A DNA stretch of 64,000 nt from Lodderomyces elongisporus (GCF_030384665.1 NC_083676.1:1364001-1428000); one strand, 5' to 3'; counted from the stretch's first letter, positions 11,027-23,405 are shown. A program made the numbers and translations. Notes: generated by a model from the letters alone, not told the origin.

Positions 11027-12690
11027 ATGTCAAACCCTGAAAACACTAAGCCCACAGAAAATAAAGTTCAACCTGACAAACCATATACTCATGTCCCAAC
11101 ACCTGATAGAGCTGATCTAAGACAGACGCTCCACTCAAACTCCACTATCGAAGATGAAGATACGTCCTCCATCGGTGATAATGTTAAACTGATTGTGCAA
11201 GAATTGGTAAAACCCAGTAGAGCAGATGTGACTTTAAAGAAACCAGTTACCATAAACTAAAACCAAGAATCTATATCAGAATTGGAAAATCGGATGACTA
11301 GGATTGAACAATCTTTGCTGAACTTGACTACGATGTTGACCGGTATCTCAAAAGGATTTCAAACTCATAGTTCTGAACCTGAAAATAAATCAAGAATGCT
11401 GGAACAACCCGTGCAATCGACGCCTACTATGGGATCAAATTTGTGTAACAGTCCAGCCCGTACTATACCATTGTATAACGAAAGTCTTGACATTCAAGGA
11501 GGTTTACAACCTTCTACCATTTATGACAGAACTTCCTACACTCTGCAATCAAGACCTGATGGTATCATGGTGAAAGGGTATGAAGAGACTTGTGAATATA
11601 TTAATGAGATTCGAAGGAGGTTTATTGATGATAGTAAAGTTGAAGAAATTCCTTATATCATGCATCCGAATTCCGCGGTTGAGAAGACCTTTATGGCATA
11701 CTACAATGCTTTAGCCGCGAATTTGAATAGGACACCTAGCGATGAACTAGCCTTGAAACGGTATAACGTTCGAAAGTTCCCGCCTATGAGAGTGAAAGAT
11801 ATAGATGGATTTCATTATTGGTTAAGGAGTATGGTTTGGTATAAACACACTTATTTCATTCCGGATTACTTAATCCGTGATACGATAATTGCAACAGCCA
11901 AGGAAGTAGATGATCCAACATTGACTAGGACCGTCCAAACGAGTTGCAAGAAAATAGACAAAGCGCTATATTCACCTATTAAGTATAACCTTATATTCAA
12001 GGACTGGAGAAAGAGTAATAATGATGAGAAGCCTACCGATATAATCAGGGAGGTGGATGAGATATTCAAGTTGAACATTCATCCACAGAGTGTGATGGTA
12101 AATGTACAAGGAGAAATTGAAAATTACCTTGAGAGTAATCACGTGAATGCTTTGCCTGTCGTGGATGGATCAGAATATCCAAGATGTTATATGAGAGACT
12201 AAGTGTGGTAATGGATCAAATTATATATTATATGAGTCCAGATATCAAGGTAGTAAAAGTTAATGAAAAAGGTTTAAACTATGAAATCACATTGAATGGA
12301 TTCGAAATTAGGCACCACCTATATTCCTTGAAAATGGGTAGTCTAAAACAATTGTTGGATGTGGAAGGCGAAGTACCATATAATGATATATGGGATGCGG
12401 TTATTACAACATATGACGATAACATGTCACGTATACACGTCGTAGAACTGACTTTGAAGATGAAACAGACGAAAGGAGACTTGTGTCAAGTATGCGGTAA
12501 AATTGGACATGAGTTAGCAAAATGTTATAGAGCAAAAGAGGCAGAGAAACGTGGTACAATATTAATGAAGAATAGAAGGGTGTTTACTCCTGACGGCACT
12601 GAATTGATAATAAGCGGAAAAGAAACAATGATGAGAAAGTATCCGGACTTATTCACGAGTGCTGAAGGGCGACACCTGTATAAAGAATGA
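11027..12690 (+). pseudogene. gag-like frame with stop and frame change, CCHC knuckle
   Basis: The ATG at 11027 starts a 77-codon frame ended by TAA at 11258-11260. The same frame continues without any other stop to 12202 (NQESISELENRMTRIEQ and a capsid-like body). A second frame, -1 relative to the first, starts at ATG 12184 and runs to 12690, ending in the nucleocapsid-type finger CQVCGKIGHELAKC (C-x2-C-x4-H-x4-C, 12484-12525). No slippery heptamer is obvious at the 19-base overlap. Either gag is decoded as separate polypeptides, or it is defective and the element moves with proteins supplied by a relative. The finger and the position before the purine tract support the gag call; no protease follows it. 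Confidence 0.75.
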
Positions 12691-13270
12691 GAGCCGATAG
12701 TGATAATGATATAATATGGGTATTGAACAAATCTTCAGATGGTTGAAGTAAAGTGAATCAGTTCACAGTATTGAAGTTATGATTCCCAACTACTACTAAG
12801 ATAATGATAGATCCTAAAAGAAGAACCCGTGAGACCATTAAAGTATGAAGGTTTGAAAACAAGAATACCCTAGTGCAGAGAAGAGGATGATTTTTCATGT
12901 CTGTTCCTATTGCAACTGAAGGCAAAGGAAACTTGATTGTACTATTAATTCTTTTCTCAAAGGGAGGGTGCGATCCATGAAAAAATCATCGCTGAAACCT
13001 ATTTAAAGAAGTCACATGAAATTTAAACAAAAATTTCAAAGCATGTTTACAATGTTATAAAAGAGCAATCATGACGGTACTTCAAATCGAAAACAAAGGT
13101 TTGTGAATCTAATGATAAGACCAAATAAAAAACAAAAAATTTCAATGAGTTTACCAAATGAATTTACTCAATACACAAATACAAGTTGACCATTATATTG
13201 AATTAAGATTAACCGAAAGAAAATATTGTTAAGTCGAAACTCGTCGACATACCCCCCCTTACTCCCTCGT
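12691..13270 (+). other. element 3' non-coding region
   Basis: Between gag and the right LTR, in the space where pol would lie, all frames are closed within short distances and no reverse transcriptase motif is visible. Confidence 0.7.
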
Positions 13271-13283
13271 GGAGGGGGGAGGA
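13271..13283 (+). other. polypurine tract
   Basis: GGAGGGGGGAGGA ends one base before the right LTR, the expected primer for plus-strand DNA synthesis. Confidence 0.85.
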
Positions 13284-13284
13284 T

Positions 13285-13747
13285 TGTCACATTGCGACAC
13301 TAACTTGTCGCAATATGCCCATATTTCCACAAAGTGGAAATTCGTGCCAAACCCAAAAATGGGAAGGTTTGGCGAAGACAATAGAATTAAATGTAGAAAT
13401 GAGAATATAAATAGAGGAGAGAAGTCGCATCTCGAACTACTCTCAATTTATATAGAATTATCGATAAATACTAGTTTTATTGGTCACCATAAGTTAGGCG
13501 CAATCTGCCGTGTATTCGTAGAGAATGGCCACTCTGCCGAATGCCTTCACTTAACAGATTGTGTCAGATAATTTACACCTTACACTTAAAACATTTGTTT
13601 TACTCAGTATACAATCAAGGAAGAATTCACTCCCTTCGAATATAGTCAATTGGTAGTTAAATATAATCGCTGGCACTAGTGAGCTAGGTAGCGAAATCTA
13701 GTGTACAGCAGTCGCACACTTACGAGGAGTGACGTTGCTATGTGACA
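13285..13747 (+). repeat. right LTR (463 bp)
   Basis: Same length as the left LTR and, by eye, the same sequence, with TGTCACA and TGTGACA ends. Confidence 0.95.
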
Positions 13748-13752
13748 CGGTG
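13748..13752. repeat. target site duplication, right copy
   Basis: CGGTG, matching 8921-8925. Confidence 0.9.
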
Positions 13753-15305
<1,553 letters not shown>

Positions 15306-15781
15306 ATGATTAATTACTTATTAAACTAGACACGGATAGAGTTAGACATTTTTTATACATTAAGTAATGTTTAGATTAGAAATTGGCCATTATTGTTTTC
15401 ATCGACCAAAAAATAAAAATTAAAATAGAAATTCATTATTTTCTAGCGGTCAATGTGATTTCACCCCTCCTTATCCTCCCACCTGCTCCTCTATCAAGTC
15501 AGTGTAAATGTTGAGTGCGATACATTTTGATTTATCCATTCTCTTTATCAAAGAAATAAAAGAAAAAGGGGAGAAAAAAAGAAAAGAAAAAGAAAAAAAA
15601 AAAAAAAAACAGAAAAAGAGAAAAAGAGAAAAAAAAATTAAACGGGGAGACACACAGAAAGAGAGAAAGAGAGCGAAAAAGAGAGACAAAGATATACACC
15701 TCATCTCATTTATCATTTTTTTATTAAATATTCTGTACAATACTTTTAACACCATTTTATTTATTTACTTGATCAACAAAG
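15306..15781. promoter_or_regulatory. MNN9-NOG1 spacer
   Basis: About 475 bases: an AT-rich MNN9 3' end, then a long purine run (GAAAAAG-type, 15555-15690) before NOG1. A CTCATCTC word at 15698 is a weak match to the PAC element of ribosome-biogenesis genes; I give it little weight. Confidence 0.4.
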
Positions 15782-17734
15782 ATGCAGTTATCATGGAAGG
15801 ACATACCACCGGTGCCAACATCAAATGATATGTTGGACATCATATTGAACAGGACACAGAGGAAAACACCTACTGTGATCCGTCCTGGTTTCAAAATCAC
15901 TCGTATTCGTGCTTTTTACATGAGAAAAGTCAAATTCACAGCTGAAGGTTTCGTTGAGAAATTTAACGATTTGCTTAGTGGATTTCCTAATATTAATGAT
16001 GTTCACCCTTTTCATCGTGATTTGATGGATACATTGTATGAAAAGAATCATTACAAAGTCTCTTTAGCTGCCGTGTCCAGAGCCAAAACTTTGATTGAAC
16101 AAGTTGCAAGAGATTATAACCGTCTTTTAAAATTTGGTCAATCTTTGTATCAATGTAAACAGTTGAAGAGAGCTGCTTTGGGTCGTATGGCTACCATCAC
16201 AAAGAAATTAAAAGATCCTTTTGTTTATTTGGAACAGGTGAGGCAGCATTTGGGAAGATTGCCAAGTATCGATCCAAACACTAGAACCTTGGTTATTTGT
16301 GGGTACCCAAATGTTGGTAAATCATCATTTTTGAAAAGCATCACCAAGGCTGATGTCGAGGTTCAACCATATGCATTCACTACCAAGTCCTTGTACGTTG
16401 GTCATTTTGATTACAAGTATTTGCGATTCCAAGCTATCGATACCCCAGGTATTTTAGATCGTCCTACAGAAGAGATGAACAATATTGAAATGCAAAGTAT
16501 ATATGCCATTGCGCATTTGAGATCATGTGTATTGTACTTTATGGATTTGAGTGAACAATGTGGGTTTTCAATTGAGGCTCAAGTCAAGTTGTTCCATTCA
16601 ATCAAGCCATTATTTGCCAACAAGTCGGTGTTGATTGTAATGAACAAGTCAGATATTATCAAGATTGAAGACTTGGATAAAGCAAACCAAGAATTGCTCG
16701 AGACTTTGAAAGTTGTTCCAGGTGTTGAGATTATGCAAACTTCGTGTTATGAAGAAGATGGTGTTATGCAAGTTCGTAACCATGCATGTGAGAAATTACT
16801 CACAGCTAGAATCGAGCAAAAATTGAAGGGCACTGCAAGAGTCAATAATGTTTTGAACAAGATCCATGTTGCTAGACCACAACAAAGAGACGACGTTGAA
16901 AGATTACCATTTATTCCTGAAGGTGCTAAAGATTTGTTGAACTATGATGCCGAGGATCCAAACAGACGGAAATTGGCCAGAGATTATGAGGCTGAGAATG
17001 GTGGTGCTGGTGTGTTTAATATTAACTTGAAGGATAAATATATTTTGGATGAAGAAGAGTGGAAGCAAGACACTATGCCCGAGTTTTTGAACGGTAAGAA
17101 TGTTTATGATTACTTGGACCCAGATATTGCAGCTAAATTGCAAGCTTTAGAGGAAGAGGAAGAGAGGCTAGAGCAAGAAGGTTTTTATGACTCTGATGAC
17201 GGTGAAGATGAAGATAATATGGAAGATGCCGAAGATATTGCCGATATCAGAGCCAAGGCCCAATGGATTAGAAACAAGCAAAAGACAATGATTATCGAGG
17301 GAAGAAATAGAAAATCTTTGAAAAACAAGGCTATAATGCCAAGAGACCAAATCAAAAAGAGTATTGGTGATATGGAAGAGCATATGTACAACATTGGTCA
17401 TGACACTGAGAAATTGCGTGAAACTATTAACAAGAAGAGAAAGGCAGACGGTGATAGTGGCAAGATGTCGGGTGTTGATGTTCTTAGACGCGACCAAGGT
17501 ATCAAGGCGCGTAAGTTAACCAAAAAGAAGCACGCACTTACCCAATCAGATAGGTTGAATGATGGTGTTAGTGATGGTGCTATGAGGTCTCAAGCCGAGC
17601 GTTTGGCCAAGATTCAAAGGAGAGAGAGAAACAGAATGGCAAGACAAGGTGAAGGTGATAGACATTCTACTGCTGCATTGCCCAAGCATTTGTTCAGTGG
17701 TAAGAGAGGTATTGGTTCTAATGATCGTCGTTAG
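15782..17734 (+). CDS. NOG1: NOG1 nucleolar GTPase, 60S ribosome biogenesis
   Basis: A 650-residue OBG-family GTPase that binds pre-60S particles in the nucleolus and is released in the cytoplasm by Drg1. The N-terminal helical NOG1 domain (IRPGFKITRIRAFYMRKVKFT at about 33-53) precedes the G domain: G1 GYPNVGKSS (174-182), G3 DTPG (220-223), G4 NKSD (288-291). The C-terminal third is acidic then basic, with the conserved RNK, RRDQGIKAR and GKRGIGSNDRR-type tail. Length matches S. cerevisiae Nog1 at about 647. The ATG at 15782 gives the conserved MQLSWKDIPPVPT start. Confidence 0.97.
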   Translation: MQLSWKDIPPVPTSNDMLDIILNRTQRKTPTVIRPGFKITRIRAFYMRKVKFTAEGFVEKFNDLLSGFPNINDVHPFHRDLMDTLYEKNHYKVSLAAVSRAKTLIEQVARDYNRLLKFGQSLYQCKQLKRAALGRMATITKKLKDPFVYLEQVRQHLGRLPSIDPNTRTLVICGYPNVGKSSFLKSITKADVEVQPYAFTTKSLYVGHFDYKYLRFQAIDTPGILDRPTEEMNNIEMQSIYAIAHLRSCVLYFMDLSEQCGFSIEAQVKLFHSIKPLFANKSVLIVMNKSDIIKIEDLDKANQELLETLKVVPGVEIMQTSCYEEDGVMQVRNHACEKLLTARIEQKLKGTARVNNVLNKIHVARPQQRDDVERLPFIPEGAKDLLNYDAEDPNRRKLARDYEAENGGAGVFNINLKDKYILDEEEWKQDTMPEFLNGKNVYDYLDPDIAAKLQALEEEEERLEQEGFYDSDDGEDEDNMEDAEDIADIRAKAQWIRNKQKTMIIEGRNRKSLKNKAIMPRDQIKKSIGDMEEHMYNIGHDTEKLRETINKKRKADGDSGKMSGVDVLRRDQGIKARKLTKKKHALTQSDRLNDGVSDGAMRSQAERLAKIQRRERNRMARQGEGDRHSTAALPKHLFSGKRGIGSNDRR

Positions 17735-18104
17735 TATATGTGTAATTTAATAAGTTTTTGAATCTTTAAAAGAGAAACAAAAAAACGGAAAAAGAAAAAG
17801 AACAAGAAATCAAATTGGCAAAGACAACAACTTGCATGACAAGTTTGGTAAGCTGATTTTCACTCTTTTAATAATGTGAGTTCCAAAGAATATTGTTTGA
17901 ATTCTCTGCATTTCTTTGCACCTGCGTGTTAGTCCACCATCAACTCTTGATATCATTTTCTCTTGTACTGCCAGTTTTCCTCCGCTCTTTTCAATCTCCT
18001 TTTTTTTTCCAATGTTACGATTCTGCATGGTGTACTAATCGAGCGGGAAAGATATAAAGGGGGTACAACCAATATGTTAATGTATAGGAGAGCATCAAGA
18101 GTAT

Positions 18105-18201
18105 GAAAATAGTAACAGTAACAGTGAGGGAAAGAAATGAAAATAGTAACAGTAATAGTGAGGGAAAGAAATGAAAATAGTAACAGTAATAGTGAGGGAA
18201 G
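18105..18201. repeat. 34-bp tandem repeat, about 2.9 copies
   Basis: Units start at 18105, 18139 and 18173, each beginning GAAAATAGTAACAGTAA and ending AGTGAGGGAA. Copies differ by single bases. Function unknown. Confidence 0.9.
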
Positions 18202-18308
18202 AGAGAGAAAAAGAGGAAGATATAAACAGAGTTGAAACAAATGATGATTAAGAGCAATTTTCCTTTGCACTTGTTCTTGTATCCCGTATATATATATAAC
18301 TGATAATG

Positions 18309-18500
18309 TTAGTGTGTTAGTGTGTTAGTGTGTTAGTGTGTTAGTGTGTTAGTGTGTTAGTGTGTTAGTGTGTTAGTGTGTTAGTGTGTTAGTGTGTTAG
18401 TGTGTTAGTGTGTTAGTGTGTTAGTGTGTTAGTGTGTTAGTGTGTTAGTGTGTTAGTGTGTTAGTGTGTTAGTGTGTTAGTGTGTTAGTGTGTTAGTGTG
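18309..18500. repeat. TTAGTGTG minisatellite, 24 perfect units
   Basis: 192 bases made of exactly 24 identical 8-base units, ending in a degenerate TTAATTTGTG. One strand has no C at all, giving a G/T-rich strand reminiscent of telomeric DNA. It lies 575 bases after the NOG1 stop and 1.3 kb before LEE1. Perfect homogeneity implies recent expansion and probable length variation between strains. Confidence 0.97.
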
Positions 18501-19838
18501 TTAATTTGTGTGGTGTAGCAATTTCTGACTCACTCATACTTGGGGAGAGCGATCCATTTCTCTCTTTTTTTTTTGTTCTTTGATTTTTGGTTTTCGTTTC
18601 ATGATCCGAAAGTGTCGATCAAACCAATTATACTAGCAACGTGAATAAAACGGAGACTTCGGATCACATTGTGTAAGATGTTCTTAATATCTCCCCCTTT
18701 AGAGTCCTATATTGTAAAGGAGTGGCGCACGAGAGAAAGAAACTAATATGGATTGTATATTTGCGCAGACCATTCTTTTCCTTGTATAGTTCAAGTTTTG
18801 ACAAAGCAGAGGTAAAGCCAAACCACACTTGCTTTTGTTTCACAGGGGCTTCACTATTAACGTCGAGACCGTATCTTGAACGCCATTGCAGGATTCCTGT
18901 TTTCCTCTTTTTTTTTTCCTTTATTGTTATTGTTATTGTTATTTTTATTTTTATTTTTATTTTTTTTTTGATAACTATTTCAGGAGTGTTGAAATTCCTT
19001 TTTATTCCTCAAATAAGCCTAATTTCTAATCCACACTTTACCCCCTTATCAGTTCCACGATATTCTTCTTATCTTTCTTTCTTATTTTCTACTATTTTTT
19101 TTTCCTTCTCTCTATATAGTCCTCCATCAAAAAGTAAAAGATAACGACAAACAAGAAGAAGTAAAGAAGTTATACCTCTTTTCATTTTATTTCATTTTAT
19201 GGTTCTCTCTTTTTAATTAGTCAAATACACTGTTTTATTTGGCAAGAAACTTATCACCACATTGGTTCCAAAAACAATCTTTTCAAAGTGCAAACTAAGT
19301 TTCCATTCTATACTGAATTTTTGTCTAACAGACTAGGTTATTAAAGGAGAAATTATCGATTATACTCCTATCACTTAACAAAAAAAAAAAAAAACAATAC
19401 TGCCCCCATTACCACTACTAGTACCACTACTGCTGCTACCACCACCACTACCGCCTGCCATTCTCCCTATCATCACTTCAAATCTTTGGCCATCCCCTTT
19501 TTACCCCCCCCCCCCCCCTTTCTGTACTAGGTTGATTAGTTGCCTTTCTCTAACTTTTGTTTTTTTCTTTTTCTTTTTCTTTCTTCAAGTTCGTTTTCAA
19601 ACCGAGGTTCGGATCTTAGCTACAACATTGGCCTTTTACATCAATATCTAAGATCATTGCACCCGTGCCCTCCCCTATAATTTCCTCCCCAACCTCACAC
19701 CCTTTCATTACTCCTCCTTTGCTTGATCAAAAACAACCACTTTTCAATAAAACTATAGATCCTATTTAGAGCAAAAAGACGCATAATATTACACTATTGC
19801 TCACCAAACCGCCACCACTAGGTATTGTTCCGTTTCTC

Positions 19839-21189
19839 ATGAGTGCTCAGCCAGAGCAATATTATAGTAACAATATCAAGAGCTCAATAGGTAACAATTT
19901 GCATTCTTCAGGTCCCCCAATGTCTCCTTATGCACCGCTAGTTGGCAGTGGCATAAATAGTAGCGTCAATAATGACACAAAATCTCATCAAGCTACAAGA
20001 TCCAGCACTTCATCGATCCATGCGATTCAGGCATTTGAATTTGGGGAATTGAGTAAGCATCTACCACCTAATACTGGACCACCAGGTACCGTTCCCGTGA
20101 CCAATGGAAGCAGCTCCACCAATAACAAAAATCTAAGCCATGTGCCATGTAAATTCTTTAGACAGGGCACCTGCCAAGCTGGTGATTCGTGTCCTTTTAG
20201 TCACAATATCGAAGGCTCATTATCCGCTGAAAAGATACCATGCAAATACTTTTTAAGAGGCAATTGTAAATTTGGTATGAAGTGTGCATTGGCTCATTAT
20301 TTACCTGATGGTACAATTGTTAATGCAAAAAACCTTGCACAAAAGGGTAGCTCCAACGGCAATGGTGGAAGCAATGTGACTCTTGGACAGAACCATTACC
20401 ATAATCATAATCAAAATCAAAACCAAAATCAAAACCAAAACCAAAACCAGAACACAAACCAGAATACAAACCATAATACAAACTCAAACAGTTACAACTA
20501 CACAATCACCAATGGGCAGAATCATGATTATCGTAGGTATTCTTCAGGTAATGATCAATATTATCAGGCGGATAGCATTAGCTCATCACCAAGCTATTTA
20601 AACGAGCATTTTCATTATTCAAATGAGAATGGATTCCATTCTCAGAGTCTCATGGGTACAGGTAGCAGCATAGGAATTGTATCTTCAACACCTCTGCAGG
20701 AAAGTCAAAACCCTAATAAGAACTTTCCGGCCCTGGTATTTTCAAATCACCAGCTGAAACTAACCAGTCAACTGCAAGCGCCACAGTCACTTGACTCGAT
20801 TCAAGGAAGACAAGGATTGCTAAGATCCAACTCCATGGTTAAAAATGGTCATTCTCGATCATCTTCGATGCAATTTGAACCTCACTCGCATTTCCTATCT
20901 TCTTCACTTGAGCACAATAAACAATGGCAATATCATACGCCGGCACCTTTGCAATCTTCTCCTTTCCAAATGCCAATCAAACTGGCACTGTATCAGCGGT
21001 ATCCGACTACTTCAGCTACTCATGGTTTTTTTGACAATGACAACTCAACACACGCTGTGAAATCACAATTTGTTAAACTTCCAGAAACATGCGAAGCCAA
21101 TGAGAGTGTGTTTGGTCCTGAAGATATTGGTCATACTGCGGAGTTAGATGGGTCACCGTTATAGTCATTTGTCAATACTAGAGAGGAGC

Positions 21190-21233
<44 letters not shown>

Positions 21234-21752
21234 GAACAAGTCAATTGGGGTATACCATACCAAACCCCAGTTTCAGTAAAAAACGTACACAATCTTGAAT
21301 CACAGCCAGCTTGGGTGCATGCCTCTGCTGACAGTAGAATATCTTTTGATATCGGCCAAGCCACACCATATGATATGACCACGATCTTGAATACCGGAGA
21401 TTCAAGTCTACTTGATGGCACCCATGATGTTGCACGACCTGTCCTTGGCCAAAACCATGATTTTCAAAATATAGAAGAAGACGAAGCAGTTAGCAGCTAC
21501 GAGAATAAGAGTGATAGTGATTGTAGTGTTTTTGACGAAGACTTTTTACCCAGCTCATTGGCTGATGAAATTTTGACTCCGCAACAACTGAAAAGACGTT
21601 CATCAAGATCTCAAAGCGGAACTTTGAGCTTGAGACCGAATATCAAAGAGGAAGCGATACACCGTTTAACAATCAAGGATCATACAACAATATCAGGAAA
21701 AGAAGATGGCAAATACCTTGTCCAGCAAGAAGATCTCTTCTTTATGGATTAA
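19839..21752 (+). pseudogene. LEE1: LEE1-type CCCH zinc finger protein, interrupted by one in-frame TAG
   Basis: From ATG 19839 the frame runs 441 codons to TAG at 21162-21164, then continues open in the same frame for another 195 codons to TAA at 21750-21752. Tandem C-x7-C-x5-C-x3-H fingers lie at residues 104-122 and 135-153; VPCKFFRQGTCQAGDSCPFSH and IPCKYFLRGNCKFGMKCALAH are the Lee1 signature, a putative RNA-binding protein. An Asn/Gln repeat follows near 190-220. The part after the TAG starts with 15 CAA codons and holds a coding-like SerAsp-rich segment and FLPSSLADEILTPQQLKRR. It is listed as interrupted; it could also be a truncated but functional protein, a readthrough gene or a base-call error. 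The fingers are intact upstream of the stop. Confidence 0.8.
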
Positions 21753-22222
21753 ACAAAAGAGAAACAAAAAAGTAGTATTTTACTGATGTCTTTGACAATA
21801 TTTTACAGGCTAGCTGGCTGGCGAGCTTTTTCTTTTTCTTTTTGATATCTTCTTCTTTTTTTAAATATCTGATTTCCTTTATTCATTCATTTCTGGCATT
21901 TCTTAAATAAAATTTTTAGGGAACTACCCTTGTTTTGGTTACAATTAACCACCCTTTTTCAAAAGTTGACGGGGGTTCCATTTGTTTTGATTTTGACTTT
22001 GATTTTGATTCTGATTTTGATTTTGATTTTGATCTTGATTATTTCGTTCTGAGGTAGACAGATTCACCAAACATTATACATTCTTTTGATTCACGGCTAA
22101 TAATGTTTGATCATCTAAAAGAGAATAGATAGAGATAACGATTAAAAAATTATACATACATGTATGTAATTATTTAAAATATACAAACATTTGTTATTTA
22201 CATTTTACTTTAAAAAATTTGC
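21753..22222. other. LEE1-MBA1 convergent spacer
   Basis: About 470 bases at the 3' ends of two convergent genes. It contains a GATTTT hexamer run at about 21989-22040 and AT-rich sequence suitable for 3' end formation. No gene seen. Confidence 0.6.
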
Positions 22223-23185
22223 TTAATCTTTATTTACATTCTTGTCGCTCCCTTCTACGCTTCTTGTAAACAATCGAGGGTCCTCCCTGTATATATCAGC
22301 AGCTTCATTTAAAAAGTCACCCATTGTCTTGGTATCAAATACATCCAATTCTGACTTCAATCCTCTGTACGCATCGCTTTCGAACAATTTACCTACAAGC
22401 AAGATCCTTCCATCCCATGGGTTCATTGTGTACACCAAATAATCGTTGACTTTGGTCTCAGTTTGTTGAATTATTTTACCAGAGTCACGTTTATCGGAAA
22501 TAGTTAATTTTTGAGTCGTTTTCAAATTCATGACAAATTGCACATAAACACCGATTCCATCCTCATCAGGAATGGTAGTGAACACAGAAACTTTAGGATT
22601 CTTATCGATCGAAACCAAGTCCCATGACAATTCTATATTTGGCTGCTGTCTGAAGGTAACTGCTCGATTTGTAAGAACTTCATTAAGATGTTTCCCACAT
22701 GATTGATCCAATTTCGACGTTATGAACTTGTAAATTGTACTACTTGGTGAGGTGGTGAAGTTGTTACATGCTTGAGCAAATACTTTATTTGTACGGACAT
22801 ATGTTTCAATCGCCTGGTCTTTCCAATCATTGAACTGCAAAGGTTTGTTGATTTCTCGTTTGAACTTGAGGATGTTATAAGTATTGAATCCAAAAAGTAA
22901 AAATCTATTCAAAAGCACCCTAGGCCATCTGGTGATGGATACTGATGTCAACTTGGGAGGAATATAGTGGTCGGACATAACACCAATGACAGAGATGGGT
23001 ACCTGCGATATACTCATATTCTTATTTTTTTTCTTTTTCTTCGCCGGTGTCGAGGTGGATGTGGTTCCATCGCTAGTTGATGAGGAATATAAACGATGAG
23101 CAAGTGTTTGCTGTTGCAACACTAATGGCCTCGTAGGTACCAGCCGAAAAGCAGCTTCCACTAGGCATCTTCGAAGACCAATCAT
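22223..23185 (-). CDS. MBA1: MBA1 mitochondrial ribosome receptor
   Basis: A 320-residue matrix-side inner-membrane protein that docks mitochondrial ribosomes to the membrane and helps Oxa1 insert mitochondrially made proteins. The N-terminus, MIGLRRCLVEAAFRLVP, is basic and lacks acidic residues apart from one Glu, a plausible presequence; it is followed by a Ser/Thr/Lys linker. The body has the family features YIPPKL, a hydrophobic-basic helix, WKDQAIETYVRTNKVFAQA, ELSWDLVSI, and a C-terminal DYLVY...RILLVGKLFES. It belongs to the Tim44/mL45-like fold. The ATG at 23185 is chosen because the frame further upstream offers only TTG. Convergent with LEE1, divergent from ELP3. Confidence 0.85.
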   Translation of the reverse strand: MIGLRRCLVEAAFRLVPTRPLVLQQQTLAHRLYSSSTSDGTTSTSTPAKKKKKNKNMSISQVPISVIGVMSDHYIPPKLTSVSITRWPRVLLNRFLLFGFNTYNILKFKREINKPLQFNDWKDQAIETYVRTNKVFAQACNNFTTSPSSTIYKFITSKLDQSCGKHLNEVLTNRAVTFRQQPNIELSWDLVSIDKNPKVSVFTTIPDEDGIGVYVQFVMNLKTTQKLTISDKRDSGKIIQQTETKVNDYLVYTMNPWDGRILLVGKLFESDAYRGLKSELDVFDTKTMGDFLNEAADIYREDPRLFTRSVEGSDKNVNKD

Positions 23186-23374
23186 TAGGAAAAGCAGGTG
23201 AAAAGCCAAAAAAAAAGTAAATAAAAGGAATGAAAAAGAAAAAAAAAAAAAAAAAAAAAACAGAATGGAATAACAATTAAGTGAAAGTTAAATTTCCTTT
23301 TGTCCGTTGCTTTGCTATGTATGCTGGATATAGATGATATTTAATGTATGACTAGAGTCTTCCTTAATTAGGTC

Positions 23375-23405
<31 letters not shown>

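Larger units (their letters stand above)
8926..13747 (+). mobile_element. LTR retroelement, Ty3/gypsy-like, gag-only and non-autonomous
   Basis: A 4822-base element between two 463-base LTRs flanked by CGGTG duplications. The 3.9 kb interior has, in order, a candidate primer site, a tandem array of 67-base units, a broken integrase fragment with TDNGPEF and PYHPQDNG motifs, more diverged array units, a gag-type reading frame ending in a CCHC zinc knuckle, and a purine tract before the right LTR. No protease, reverse transcriptase or RNase H sequence is visible, so it must borrow enzymes. The gypsy assignment rests on the integrase motifs and the 5-base duplication. Layout resembles the gag-only terminal-repeat elements known from plants. 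LTRs that read as identical by eye point to a recent insertion. It lies between CAM1 and MNN9 and interrupts neither. Confidence 0.92.
17735..19838. other. 2.1 kb spacer NOG1-LEE1 with minisatellites
   Basis: No gene seen. Contents: a 34-base repeat in about three copies at 18105-18201, the TTAGTGTG array at 18309-18500, a Gcn4-type TGACTCA at 18526-18532, an 8-base inverted repeat GATCCGAA (18603-18610)/TTCGGATC (18658-18665), a 15-base C run at 19504-19518 and CT-rich leader sequence before LEE1. Confidence 0.7.

Noticed and set aside
18309..18500. CRISPR-like or true telomere end
   Set aside because: The 8-base units have no spacers and unique genic DNA continues on both sides, so it is neither a CRISPR array nor a chromosome end.
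19600..19625. Possible tRNA box B (GAGGTTCGGATC)
   Set aside because: No box A or cloverleaf can be drawn around it; it is LEE1 leader sequence.
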